From NCBI GenBank assembly GCA_035652815.1, contig DASRDB010000011.1, positions 1 to 64,000 on the forward strand: a DNA stretch of 64,000 bases, in the 5' to 3' direction. The notes under the pieces were generated by a model that did not search any database, was not told where the DNA came from, and saw only the letters and a program-made list of their open reading frames with translations. The stretch comes from DASRDB01 sp035652815. Lineage in GTDB: Bacteria; Chloroflexota; Ktedonobacteria; Ktedonobacterales; Ktedonobacteraceae. This document shows, piece after piece, positions 50,821 through 60,481 of the stretch. Numbering within the stretch: position 1 is the first letter of the stretch; each line of letters starts with the position of its first letter. A program made the position numbers and the translations under genes.

Positions 50821-51480
50821 CTAGATTTGCAGCAGGTGTTCCAGCGCCTGCAACTCCACGAGTTTAGGGGGCAGTGGGCAGAAGCGCTGCGGAATAATGA
50901 AATTGGTCTGCGCGTCCAGCAGGTTCAGGAAGGCGCGCAAAATCAATGGATCGAAGCTGGTTCCAGAACCCTGTAAAAGGCGCTCCCTTGCTATATCCAG
51001 CGAAAGCGGCTCTTTATAGGGTCGTTGCGAGGTCAGCACATCGAACACATCCGCAATAGTTAGAATGCGCGCGCTGAGCGGTATCTCTTCCCCTTTCAGA
51101 CCGGTCGGATAGCCGCGCCCGTCCCAGGCCTCGTGATGATACAGCACCGTCTCCACGTAGAAAGGGTGAACGTCACAGCCGATAAGAATACGCGCGCCTA
51201 TGATGGGATGGCGTTCCATGAGCCGCCGCTCCTCATCTGACAATTTATCTGATTTGAGCAATATATCATTGCCGATCCAGGTCTTGCCCAGATCGTGTAC
51301 CAGTCCTGCCAGCGCGAGGTCCCGCGCATCGCGGCGGCTCCATCCCAGGTAGCGAGCCAGGCGGTAAGCATACGTTGCTACCCGCCGTGAGTGATCGTAG
51401 GTGACAACATCTCGCTCGCGAATGCTGTTGGCAAAGGAGAGCAGGACGCGCCGGTTTTCTTTTTCCTGATCAATTTTCAC
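50821..51480 (-). CDS. HD-GYP-type phosphohydrolase domain protein
   Basis: 219 residues, a stand-alone HD-GYP domain. Metal/catalytic motifs are HSRRVATYAY, LVHDLGKTWIGNDILLK, HPIIGARIL and HHEAWDGRGYPTGLKGEEIP, so it has the His/Asp and GYP parts needed to hydrolyse cyclic di-GMP. Two further His/Asp motifs (ADVFDVLTSQRPYKE) are present. There is no membrane helix or receiver domain. GTG 51480 follows AGGGGAAA. Confidence 0.9.
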   Translation of the reverse strand: MKIDQEKENRRVLLSFANSIRERDVVTYDHSRRVATYAYRLARYLGWSRRDARDLALAGLVHDLGKTWIGNDILLKSDKLSDEERRLMERHPIIGARILIGCDVHPFYVETVLYHHEAWDGRGYPTGLKGEEIPLSARILTIADVFDVLTSQRPYKEPLSLDIARERLLQGSGTSFDPLILRAFLNLLDAQTNFIIPQRFCPLPPKLVELQALEHLLQI

Positions 51481-52056
51481 TGGTTTCCCCTATCTTCTTC
51501 GACAACATCTCCCCACAAATGTCCGCAACGCCATTGTTGTGCTTCACTGTCGTACTACACATTGTCCTTATTCCAAAAACTGGGTATGATATCTACACTA
51601 CAAGAGGATAATCGTGCTTAACCTGCTCATTGGAATTTATATTGGGTATAAGCTAGCATAACAAGTTCCTTTTTACGGGTCAATTATTCAGGACTTCTGG
51701 ATTTCAAACATCCCCTATAGGGATAATGCTGTAGGGACGCGATTGATCGCGTCCTGCCCTCCCGAATCGATGTGAGGGACAGGACGCGATGATGAATGTT
51801 GACAAAAGAACGAATCCCCCGTTCTTTTGTCAACATTCATCATCGCGTCCCTACAAATATCTATGAAATTCTAGCGCTTTCTATTAGATATACAATCGGG
51901 CGATCCGAATCTGCTCAGTTTAAGCTCATCCTGGTACTTTTGGATAGACCTGTTTAATCCTCTCTACGTCTTCGCCAGCTACCAAATAGTCCTTTTTTCT
52001 TTACTACACATTCTGTATCAGCTTTGTTTGTGATAGACTCCTTTTAAGAAGAGTAG
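51481..52056. other. 576-bp intergenic region before the nuclease operon
   Basis: No gene. It is AT-rich around the family B element at 51730-51855 and holds no tRNA-like fold that I can find. A promoter for the Mre11-like gene is presumably here, but no pair of good boxes stands out near 52000. Confidence 0.4.
51730..51855. repeat. Family B repeat with a second palindrome nested inside
   Basis: The outer arms are TGTAGGGACGCGATTGATCG and the complement. Inside the right arm sits a 25-bp palindrome, GATGATGAATGTTGACAAAA then GAACG, facing its complement across AATCCCC. A shorter form of this inner piece, ATGATGAACTTTGACAAA, occurs at 7297-7314. Confidence 0.85.
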
Positions 52057-53358
52057 GTGGAAGTTATCATCGAAGTGGAACAGGCTATGGAAGAAACAAG
52101 CGTATCTGAACAACAAGAGCAGGAAAATACTATTATTACCATTGTGCTGACGGCTGACAATCATCTTGGTTTTGGCGGGCAGCACCCACGCAGGCGCAGG
52201 CAGCGTCGCGAGCAACTACGCCGCGCTTTTCAGAAGGCGACCGATTTTGCGATTGGGCAGAGGGTTGATTTTTTTATTCAAGTTGGCGACCTGTTTGATA
52301 CCACCCATCCTCAGGAAGAGGATCGCAGCTTTGTCGCGGCCCGCCTCGCCCAGTTGAAGCAGGCGGGTATTCGCGCCTTTGCTCTTGGCGGTGTTCATGA
52401 TACACCCACTGAAGTTCAGGCCGGAAAAGGAGAGACGCTTTCGGCTCCGCAGATGAGCTATGCTCGCCTGGGCGCGCTGCATTACTTCCCGCCGTGCGCT
52501 GAGCAGCCTTTGCAGCCGGTGATGGCGCAGGTGCGCGGAGTGCAGGTTGGTCTTTGTGGTGTTGGCGTGGTCGCGGGCCAGCAGGGCGATCCTCTCGCTT
52601 CTCTGCAAGTGGATGGCGAAATCGAGCGAGCGGCAATTCCCCTGTTGCTGTTGCATGCTCCCATCGAGGGTTTGACGACCGGTTCGACCCTCCTGGATAT
52701 GCAGGCGCAGGTCAGCCAGGTGAGCATCGCGGCGCAGAGATTTTTCCGCTATATCCTGGCCGGTTATCATCACAGCTACCAGCATCTCACGGTTGGGCGA
52801 ACCGAGGTGATTGTGGCGGGGGCTACGCAGCATGTCGATTTCAACGATGCACCGCCCGGCTTTGTCTTCCTGGGTATCGCGCCCGATGGACTGCGTTGGT
52901 GCCGCCATATCGAGGTAGATGGGCCGGTAGTCTCGCGTGTTGTTGTCCAGGTAGCCGACCTGTGGCCCGAGGAACAGGCCGCATCACCTACCGCGAAAAT
53001 TCTCGAGCAATTGAAGCCGACCTGCACGCCGGACAGCATCGTTCAGTTGCGCCTGGAAGGCGCGCTGACCCGCGAACGCTATCACCAGCTTGACCTGAAC
53101 CAGGTGCAGCGCTTTGGCGAGGAGCATGCCTTTAGCTTCCATATCGATGATAGCGCATTGATGTTTCTTGCCGGCGGAGAAGATGGGGCTTCGTCTCCTG
53201 CCAGTTCCGCGCTTCCCTCGTTTGAGGAGCGTCTGTCGCCTCGTGAAGAATTGATCGCCCTGGCGGACGAATGGATTGCTGCCGCGCAGGATGAGCAGGA
53301 GCAGAAAGCATTGCAGGCTACCAAAGAAGAACTGCTGGCAGCCCTTTGGAACATGTAG
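52057..53358 (+). CDS. yhaO: Mre11/SbcD-like nuclease (YhaO-like)
   Basis: 433 residues. Calcineurin-type phosphodiesterase with ADNHLG (34-36 DNH), VGDLFD (77-81), LLLLHAPIEG (H200) and AGYHHSYQ (H238, H239). The motif that is normally GNHD reads GGVHD (111-115): Val stands at the metal-binding Asn. The C-terminal half is an acidic beta domain and helix. It is followed 21 bases later by a Rad50-like ATPase gene, so the two probably form a nuclease-ATPase complex at DNA ends. GTG 52057 is used with AAGAAGAG upstream; ATG 52087 is an alternative. Confidence 0.85.
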   Translation: MEVIIEVEQAMEETSVSEQQEQENTIITIVLTADNHLGFGGQHPRRRRQRREQLRRAFQKATDFAIGQRVDFFIQVGDLFDTTHPQEEDRSFVAARLAQLKQAGIRAFALGGVHDTPTEVQAGKGETLSAPQMSYARLGALHYFPPCAEQPLQPVMAQVRGVQVGLCGVGVVAGQQGDPLASLQVDGEIERAAIPLLLLHAPIEGLTTGSTLLDMQAQVSQVSIAAQRFFRYILAGYHHSYQHLTVGRTEVIVAGATQHVDFNDAPPGFVFLGIAPDGLRWCRHIEVDGPVVSRVVVQVADLWPEEQAASPTAKILEQLKPTCTPDSIVQLRLEGALTRERYHQLDLNQVQRFGEEHAFSFHIDDSALMFLAGGEDGASSPASSALPSFEERLSPREELIALADEWIAAAQDEQEQKALQATKEELLAALWNM

Positions 53359-53379
53359 AGAGACCTGTGGAGCAGAACC

Positions 53380-56300
53380 ATGATCATCTTTAAACATCTG
53401 AAGGTTGAACATTTTCGGGCTATACGTGAAGTAGATATGCATTTTCCGCAGCGGGGCGCGATCCTTCTTCACGGTCCCAATGAAGCCGGAAAATCTACCC
53501 TCTTCGAGAGCATCTATTTCGCGCTCTATGGTGCGCCCCTATCCGCCGGTACATCTCTCGATGATCTGATTCGCTATGGGGAGGCGCGGGCCAGTGTAAC
53601 GCTTACTCTCTCTATCGGGGCCACCGAACTTGAAATCGAGCGCGTCATCGAACGCGAACAGGGCCAGCGCGTTACGTTACATGTACGCCGTCTGGGTATG
53701 CCTGAAGAAAAGCCCGCCACCGATCTTGCTGCCGCCAACAAGCGTATCGTTGCCGAATTGGGACGCCTGGATGGCGAGACGCTGCGCGAATCCTGCCTGA
53801 TCGAGCAGAAAGGTCTCAACCGCCTCGAGCAGCTTAACGGACAGGAACGAGAACACGTTGTCCAGAACCTGCTCGGACTCGACAAACTTACCCGCCTGGC
53901 CGAACAGTTTAAGCTGACTGAGGGCGATGAGCAAGCCTTGCAGGAAGCTTCAGAGCGTTTGAAACTTGCCGAAATCCAGGCGCGCATTCCCGAGCTGAGC
54001 AGCAAACTGGGCGAACTGGAAGTGGCCCTCGATGCCGTCGGCGTTTCCGAAGATCTTGATTACATCAGCCTGCAGGAGGCCGATATTGCTGAACAGGAAC
54101 TCTCGCTTGAGCAGGTTGAAGCGCGCCGCCGGGAGTTGAAAAATCGCCAGCAGCGTATCGCGCAACTACGCAAGGCGCGCAACGTTTTAGAGGAGATCAT
54201 CTCAGCTTACGATGCTATTGCCGATGCGCAACGCGAACTGCCTGAGCTTGAACGCCAGCTTGCCGCGCTGGATCGCCGCGAACGGGAAGAGCTTCCCTCG
54301 CTTGAGCAGCGCGTCCGCGAACTCACCGACCTGACTCGCTCCTTTGGCACTCTGGAACGTATGGCTTCCGACCTGCTGGCTGCTGTTGATACGATTAAAG
54401 AGCTGGAACAGGAACTGAAGCAGCAGGAGCATCTCAAGGAAACGCTGGCCGATCTCGATCAGCAGCTTGAACATACACAAAGCCTGCTTGAAGAAGCCAG
54501 AGTGGCGCAGCACGAACTGGAGGAGCAACGCCGGACAACGCGCCCGCAATTGGAAGCGCGCCGCCAACGCCTGCAAGCTCTTGCCGGTAAGCTGCGGGCG
54601 CTGCGGCAGGCGGAAGACGACCTGGCGGGCAAAGCGGTACAGCGCGAGGCGGCTCAGCAGAATATTGCCAGCATTGAAAAAGTGCGCAAAGAGCTTCAGG
54701 AGACGGAACTGAAACTGGCGGCGGTCGAAAAAGAGGCCCAGCGGACGCAGCAGCAGGCCGATGGACTCGAAATACGCTGGCGGCAACTCAGTGTCCGCCG
54801 CCAGCTTGAGGAATGGCTGCGCCTGAAAAACCTCACGCGGGGTATCGTTGAGGCCGAGCAGCAGTTACAATTTGCTCGCCAGCAACAGGAGCGCCTGCGT
54901 CTTGCTGCCGACGAGGCTAAGAAGACGGCTTTTGTGCAGCTTGTCACCATCGCCGCCGCCGCCGTTGTTGTGGTACTGGCAGGCGGCGGCGCGCTGGTTG
55001 CAGCCATCAACCAGTCGATGTTCTTTGCCGTAATCGCCGGATTTATCGCGCTTGGCGTGGGTATCTTCGGCTGGATGCGCTATCAGAACTATAACCAGAC
55101 TCGCGAGAGGGCGCAGCAGGCAGAACGGGATGCGAATGAAGCGGTCAGCAATGTAAGCGCTATGGTAGCCGCTCGCGAGAACGCGCGCCGCATGGCCGAA
55201 CAGCACCAGGATGACCTGACGCGCGTTGAAAACGAAATACGCGGGCTTGGTGGCACCGTTCCTCGTTCTATGGAAGAGGGCCAGTACCTGCTCCAACAAT
55301 TGAATAGCCAGGATGGCAGCATCGGCGAAGTCCACCAGCAGATGAGCGAGGCGCGTGACAGGGCTAATGCCATACGCAACCAGGTGAATGCCGCCAAGGA
55401 GAGCATCACCTCACTGCGCAAGGAAAAGGCGCGGCTGCTGGAACTGGAGAAACAGAATGGTTGGGACACGGTAGAGGAGAGCATACATGACTTCGAGCAG
55501 GCTATAGACCAGTTGCAGCACGAGATCAGCGCCGCCGCCGGACAGGAGGGACTGCCCATACCCGTTTTTGTGCCGGGCAAAAGAGCGCCGCAGGCTGAGT
55601 TACAGGACCACGTCGAAGAGTTAATTAAAACGACGGAGCGTGAAATCGCCGAACTTGATGGCAAGGTTTCGGTATTGCCCGACCTCAACGCGAAAGTGCA
55701 GGTACATCAGGAAGCGCTGGATGTGCTGCTGGCCCGCAAGAAATCTATTGAGGAACGTCAGCGACAATTCCAGCAGAATAATCCCCTGCAAAAGATCGAG
55801 CGCGCCCGCGAGCAGCAAATAGCCCTGCGTGACGCGCTGCGCTCGTTGCAGGATTCCCTGCGCCAGCGCGTGCAGCCGCTTGGCGTCTCATTCGGTCAGA
55901 CCGCCATCAGCGCCGCCGAAATGGCCGCCCGCAAGCAGTTAGACGCGCTCCACATCGCCCTGGATCGCAAGCCGCAGCTACAGGAACGCCAGTCCTCGCT
56001 CTCGGCGCTGCTTCAGGAGCGTCAAGAGGCGCTTTCCGATTACTACCGTCAGTTGGCGAAGTTTAGTAGCTCGCTCGGCAGTTGGATCGTTCCGCTCAAT
56101 CCTTTCGCGGATGCACTTTATGCCCTGCGTGATCGCTGCGACCGCGAGATTGAGGAGGCCAATGAAAGCGGCATACAGCGCGAGCTTGAGCAGTTGGCGA
56201 TACAGGAAGGGGCTTCTCGCGCCAAGATAGAACTTTGTCGCCACGAGATCGAGGAGACACAGGAGCGCATCGCCGCCATGCTGGCCCAGCGCGGGCGTCC

Positions 56301-57141
56301 GCCTGCCAGACGCTTCACCTTCCCGGAAATCGCCGCCGTCTGGCCGCTCATCGGCAATTACTCCGCTCAGGATCGCTCGCGCCTCGAAGAGGAGATCGTC
56401 GCGGTCGAGCAGGAACTGCGTGAGCTTGAGCAGCAAGATCTGGCGCTGAGCGAGCAACTGGGCGTTGGTGGAACGACACTCGATGTCGAGCAGGCTCGTA
56501 AGCGCATGGAGCAGCAGGACCGCAGGTACCAGACCAGGAAGCGCGCCGGTCTGCTGATCCAGACCGCTCTCGAGCGCCTGCAGCGCAAGATGATTCCACG
56601 CACAGAGTACTACATGCAACATTTGCTTTCGCTGCTGACGCATGGGCGCTATCGCGACGTGCAACTTTCTACACAGCCAGAAGAGGGCACACTGAGCGGT
56701 GGAGCTTTACAGGTGAAGCTCTGGGAACCGGCGGCAGGTTCCTATATTCCCCTGTCGGCTCTTTCCGGCGGGCTGGCCGATCAGGTCTCGCTGTCGCTGC
56801 GTCTGGCGTTTGCCATCGCGGCGCTTCCACGCGAGTTGAACGCCGCGCCCGGCTTCCTGCTGCTGGATGAACCGCTCAGCCTTGCCAGTGGCGAACGGCT
56901 GCGCAACCTGGTTGAGCTTGTCAATTCCGAGACGCTTGCCCAGCACTTCGAGCAGGTGCTGTTCGTCTCGCAGAGCGTTGATGCCAGCGCTTTCCCCTAT
57001 CACCTTTATATAGAGGGAGGCGTAGTTGTGGAAAGCAACCTGCCCGTAGAGCCGCTTGCCTTACCCATGACACCACTGCCCGAGCCAATGGACAAGGAGA
57101 ACGCGGTGGAGTCAACCCCCGTTGCCCTGGAAACTATTTAA
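53380..57141 (+). CDS. yhaN: Rad50/SbcC-like ATPase with mid-protein membrane helices (YhaN-like)
   Basis: 1,253 residues. Head ATPase pieces lie at both ends: Walker A GPNEAGKST (32-40), ABC signature LSGG (1128-1131) and Walker B GFLLLDEP (1158-1165). Long coiled coils fill the middle, rich in Glu/Gln/Arg/Leu. Between them, residues about 518-543 (LVTIAAAAVVVVLAGGGALV) and 547-566 (FFAVIAGFIALGVGIFGWM) form two membrane helices, where Rad50 would carry its CxxC zinc hook; no CxxC is seen there. This layout matches the Bacillus YhaN type, a membrane-anchored SMC-like partner of YhaO. Confidence 0.85.
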   Translation: MIIFKHLKVEHFRAIREVDMHFPQRGAILLHGPNEAGKSTLFESIYFALYGAPLSAGTSLDDLIRYGEARASVTLTLSIGATELEIERVIEREQGQRVTLHVRRLGMPEEKPATDLAAANKRIVAELGRLDGETLRESCLIEQKGLNRLEQLNGQEREHVVQNLLGLDKLTRLAEQFKLTEGDEQALQEASERLKLAEIQARIPELSSKLGELEVALDAVGVSEDLDYISLQEADIAEQELSLEQVEARRRELKNRQQRIAQLRKARNVLEEIISAYDAIADAQRELPELERQLAALDRREREELPSLEQRVRELTDLTRSFGTLERMASDLLAAVDTIKELEQELKQQEHLKETLADLDQQLEHTQSLLEEARVAQHELEEQRRTTRPQLEARRQRLQALAGKLRALRQAEDDLAGKAVQREAAQQNIASIEKVRKELQETELKLAAVEKEAQRTQQQADGLEIRWRQLSVRRQLEEWLRLKNLTRGIVEAEQQLQFARQQQERLRLAADEAKKTAFVQLVTIAAAAVVVVLAGGGALVAAINQSMFFAVIAGFIALGVGIFGWMRYQNYNQTRERAQQAERDANEAVSNVSAMVAARENARRMAEQHQDDLTRVENEIRGLGGTVPRSMEEGQYLLQQLNSQDGSIGEVHQQMSEARDRANAIRNQVNAAKESITSLRKEKARLLELEKQNGWDTVEESIHDFEQAIDQLQHEISAAAGQEGLPIPVFVPGKRAPQAELQDHVEELIKTTEREIAELDGKVSVLPDLNAKVQVHQEALDVLLARKKSIEERQRQFQQNNPLQKIERAREQQIALRDALRSLQDSLRQRVQPLGVSFGQTAISAAEMAARKQLDALHIALDRKPQLQERQSSLSALLQERQEALSDYYRQLAKFSSSLGSWIVPLNPFADALYALRDRCDREIEEANESGIQRELEQLAIQEGASRAKIELCRHEIEETQERIAAMLAQRGRPPARRFTFPEIAAVWPLIGNYSAQDRSRLEEEIVAVEQELRELEQQDLALSEQLGVGGTTLDVEQARKRMEQQDRRYQTRKRAGLLIQTALERLQRKMIPRTEYYMQHLLSLLTHGRYRDVQLSTQPEEGTLSGGALQVKLWEPAAGSYIPLSALSGGLADQVSLSLRLAFAIAALPRELNAAPGFLLLDEPLSLASGERLRNLVELVNSETLAQHFEQVLFVSQSVDASAFPYHLYIEGGVVVESNLPVEPLALPMTPLPEPMDKENAVESTPVALETI

Positions 57142-57187
57142 TGATAGGCAAACGGAAGACAGACAGCCGGAGGGCAGGTAGGCGAGC

Positions 57188-57259
57188 GGAAGCCACCCGC
57201 AAGGGGATGGCTCTACACTCCACTGAATGTGTAGAGCCATCCCCTTGCGGGTGGCTTCC
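57188..57259. repeat. Family E palindromic repeat
   Basis: GGAAGCCACCCGCAAGGGGA at 57188 pairs exactly with the arm ending GGGTGGCTTCC at 57259. It lies after the Rad50-like gene, in terminator position. Confidence 0.85.
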
Positions 57260-57379
57260 TTCAGTTAAGAGGCACAAATAAGCGGTACAAAAGTACTGCT
57301 TTATGTCACTTTCTCCTTCCTCATTGATTTTCTTCTATAGAGCGAGTTTTATGAACGTTGACAAAATATTGGATCATCC

Positions 57380-57461
57380 TGTAGGGACGCGCTTCATCGC
57401 GTCCACCTCAGCCAGGGATACACACTGAGGCGAGCTGGACGCGATGAAGCGCGTCCCTACA
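57380..57461. repeat. Family B palindromic repeat
   Basis: TGTAGGGACGCGCTTCATCG at 57380 and its complement ending CGTCCCTACA at 57461. The word GAACGTTGACAAAA stands just upstream (57353-57366), resembling the piece nested at 51790. Confidence 0.85.
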
Positions 57462-57495
57462 AAATTCATGAAACACGCTGAATAACTCTGAAATA

Positions 57496-57523
57496 TTGAC
57501 GATTAGGCTTCTTAAGCTACAAT
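57496..57523 (+). promoter_or_regulatory. Sigma-70-type promoter for the GH5 gene
   Basis: TTGACG (57496-57501) and TACAAT (57518-57523) are 16 bases apart, about 85 bases before the start codon. Confidence 0.6.
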
Positions 57524-57608
57524 AGTTGCAGTTTATGTAATAGTGCCTGACTGTCATTCTGACCGGTTTATCGTTATCGTATTTTGTCAATTGTAGAAGG
57601 ATGTGTAT

Positions 57609-60206
57609 ATGCGAAGAGTATTAACTGCCCGCATCCTCGGGGCTTTGCTACTCGTCGTCCTATCCTCGGTTGGCCTGTTTGTCTTCGGGCCACTCGGCGG
57701 TATTTTCCACGGATCGGTTCGTGCCGCGCGCGCGTCCTCGCTGCCCTTCCACCAGTACGCGGATGGGCCGTATACCGTTTCGGGGAATAAGATTATAGGC
57801 GCGGATGGCAAACAGTATCTTTTTCATGGGGTTGGTCGCGATGGCCTCGAGTTCGAGTGTACGGGCGACCCATACTTTGACGCGGGCCACCTTGCTTTTA
57901 TCGGACCCGGCAATAATACTGCTGGCTTTAACTGGTTTGGCAATACAGTACGTATTCCACTGTCTGAGGGCTTCTGGCTGCATGGCAATCCCTCTCAGGG
58001 GTGTAGTGCCGCCCAATATCAATCGCTGGTAAGTCAGGTTGTTAATACAGTTACCAATACTCTGCATTTAAATGCGATTCTTGATTTGATGTGGGATGAC
58101 GCTGGAGGGCAGGTTGCTGGCGCTGGTGCCGGTTTTATGCTTCCTGATAACGATAGCGTGACTTTCTGGAGCCAGGCTGCTGGAGCCTATAAGTCAAATA
58201 GTAATGTGCTGTTTGAGCTGTATAACGAGCCACATCCTCAGTTCCCCAATGCACAGACGAACTGGTCTTGCTGGCAAAATGGCTGCCAGGTTTCTGACAA
58301 TACGACAGCGCCGCCCAGTACCTATACCTATAACGGCGTTGGTATGCAGAGTCTTGTGAATGCCGTTCGCGCAACGGGCGCGAGAAATCTGGTACTGGTT
58401 GCCGGTGTGGACTGGGGCTTTGATCTAAGCCAGGTTTCTACCTATCGTATTAACGACAGCGCCGGGAACCTGGTCTGGGATACGCATCCCTATCCGTATG
58501 TTGAGAAGATGCCCAGTTACTGGGATGCCGCCTTTGGCAACCTGAGCGCTTCTGCTCCCGTCTTCTCGGCTGAAAACGGTGAATATGACTGCGGCACCAG
58601 CTACATGAGTCAGCTTCTTGACTACTTTGATGCTCATTCAATCAGCTATACATCCTGGGCCTGGTATGTCTCGGGCGCGCCTCCCTGCGGCTATCCGCAG
58701 TTGATTAGCAACTACCAGGGCACGCCTGCCTCCTCGATGGCGGTGCTGATCTACCAGCGCCTTCTGAGCTACGCGGGCGCGACACCTCAGCCAGTGCCTT
58801 CGCCCACTCCGAACCTGCCTCCTGGTCCGGTGAGCATGAACTGGTACTTTGCCGAGGGTCATATTGGACAGAGCTTCCAGGAGTATCTGACCATCGATAA
58901 TCCCGACCCGGTTAATAAGTGTAATGTCAATATCACTTACCTGCTGAGCAGTGGCGCTCCTGTCACCCGCTCCATCGTGGTGAACCAGAGTACCCGCGCT
59001 ACCGAGAACGTCAACGGCGACCTCGGTGTGCCGTCGAACTCTTCGGTTGCCAAAGATGTTTCGACGATTGTGCAGGTGACGAACGGCTCAAGCTGTAAGG
59101 GTGTAGTCGCCGAGCGCCCGATGTACTTCTCGAACGTCTTCGGCGTCTCCAGCGGCCATGATACGCTTGGCGCGACCCATCTCGGTCAGAGCTTCTACTT
59201 TGCCGACATGGCGAGCATGAGCGGCTTCCGCGATTTCATCACCATCTTAAATCCGCCCGGTGGGCAGCCTGCGCACATCACCGTCACTTACTATGGTGGT
59301 GGCAATGTGCTTGGCACCGACACGGCAACGGTTGCTCCGGGTACACGCGGCACCATTACACCGCATGTCACGCAGCACTCGGCGGCCTTCGTCTCCTCTG
59401 ACCAGCCAGTCATGGTGGAGCGCCCCGCCTACTTCGCAGGCTTCAATGGCGGCAGCGCTGGCTCTGTTACCGGCGCAGTAACGATGGTTGGCGCGCCGCA
59501 ACTTGGCAATGACTGGCTCTTTGCCGAAGGCTATACCGGCGGCGGCTTCCAGGAAAACTTCGTCATTGCGAATCTGGATACGTCGGCCAACGCGACGGCC
59601 AACGTCACGATTACCCTTGAGTTCAGCAATGGCTCTACGGGTACTTACAATGTGAGTGTGCCAACGAAGAGCATCACTGTCTGGAATGTCAATGCTGTCG
59701 CGCCCAACCAGAATGTCTCGGCTGAGATCAAATCGAGTGGGGCGAATATCGTGGTCGAGCGTCAGATGTTCTTCCACTATAACCATCCCGGCAATGGCCG
59801 TGACTTGCAGGCGCAGGGCGGTACCGATGTCGTCGGACAGGCTGGCCCCTCTGCTCACAGCAGCTACAGCTTTGCCGAAGGTTATACCAACGGCGGCTAC
59901 GACGAGTGGCTGACCATCCAGAACCCAACCTCCTCCGGTGAAACGGTCTGGGTAACGCTGGTCAACGGCCAGGGACGTTCAGCTTCCTTCGCGGTAGGAG
60001 TGGTGGCGCATTCTCGCGCAACGGTTGATATCGTGCGCGCTGTCATGCAGTACTTCTGCGCTCCCGGCGCGCCAGCCGCCTGCTGGGAAGTTTCCATGAC
60101 GGCGCAGACCACCGACGGCACCACCTTTGTTGCCGAACGCCCGATGTACTTCAATGCCTCCGGTTCGCAGGGCGGCACCGATGTCATCGGCTACGTGGGT
60201 GGCTAA
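57609..60206 (+). CDS. Secreted glycoside hydrolase family 5 protein with four beta-sandwich repeats
   Basis: 865 residues. A long signal/anchor segment (ILGALLLVVLSSVGLFVFGP) leads to a GH5-type TIM barrel: LFHGVGRDGLEFECTG, NTVRIPLSEGFWL, acid/base E207 in ELYNEPHPQ, and nucleophile E322 in FSAENGEY. Cellulase-like activity on a beta-glucan is likely. After a Pro-rich linker the rest (from about 411) is four repeats of roughly 107-118 residues, starting NWYFAEGH, FYFADMAS, WLFAEGYT and YSFAEGYT and ending with AERPMYF-like segments; their role may be surface or substrate binding. ATG 57609 follows AGAAGG at an eight-base spacing. Confidence 0.87.
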   Translation: MRRVLTARILGALLLVVLSSVGLFVFGPLGGIFHGSVRAARASSLPFHQYADGPYTVSGNKIIGADGKQYLFHGVGRDGLEFECTGDPYFDAGHLAFIGPGNNTAGFNWFGNTVRIPLSEGFWLHGNPSQGCSAAQYQSLVSQVVNTVTNTLHLNAILDLMWDDAGGQVAGAGAGFMLPDNDSVTFWSQAAGAYKSNSNVLFELYNEPHPQFPNAQTNWSCWQNGCQVSDNTTAPPSTYTYNGVGMQSLVNAVRATGARNLVLVAGVDWGFDLSQVSTYRINDSAGNLVWDTHPYPYVEKMPSYWDAAFGNLSASAPVFSAENGEYDCGTSYMSQLLDYFDAHSISYTSWAWYVSGAPPCGYPQLISNYQGTPASSMAVLIYQRLLSYAGATPQPVPSPTPNLPPGPVSMNWYFAEGHIGQSFQEYLTIDNPDPVNKCNVNITYLLSSGAPVTRSIVVNQSTRATENVNGDLGVPSNSSVAKDVSTIVQVTNGSSCKGVVAERPMYFSNVFGVSSGHDTLGATHLGQSFYFADMASMSGFRDFITILNPPGGQPAHITVTYYGGGNVLGTDTATVAPGTRGTITPHVTQHSAAFVSSDQPVMVERPAYFAGFNGGSAGSVTGAVTMVGAPQLGNDWLFAEGYTGGGFQENFVIANLDTSANATANVTITLEFSNGSTGTYNVSVPTKSITVWNVNAVAPNQNVSAEIKSSGANIVVERQMFFHYNHPGNGRDLQAQGGTDVVGQAGPSAHSSYSFAEGYTNGGYDEWLTIQNPTSSGETVWVTLVNGQGRSASFAVGVVAHSRATVDIVRAVMQYFCAPGAPAACWEVSMTAQTTDGTTFVAERPMYFNASGSQGGTDVIGYVGG

Positions 60207-60252
60207 ACTCAGCTTGCGCACGCTTTAAATTTAGGGCGACGGTTGCAAATAA

Positions 60253-60315
60253 CCAGGGCGACCGCAAGGATCGCCCCTACACGTATGGTAGGGGCGATCC
60301 TTGCGGTCGCCCTGG
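60253..60315. repeat. Family D palindromic repeat
   Basis: CCAGGGCGACCGCAAGGATC at 60253 pairs exactly with GATCCTTGCGGTCGCCCTGG ending at 60315, loop around ACGTAT. The GGATC/GATCC positions differ from GGGTC in other copies, with the change matched on both arms. Confidence 0.85.
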
Positions 60316-60481
60316 ACTTTAATCCGTCCTGGACTTTAACCTATCCTGTTTTCTAGTGCCCATTGTTTTGCTACAACTGTTGCACAAACTACTCTTGCGG
60401 CCTGTCGCTTGCTGGTTGTACAATAAAAGCTACCCCATCAACATAGGTTGTCGTGAGCTACGAAAGGAGAAACGTCTGCCG

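Noticed and set aside
55978..56664. 228-codon minus-strand frame within the Rad50-like gene
   Set aside because: Shadow of the coiled-coil coding sequence; composition gives open antisense frames throughout this gene.
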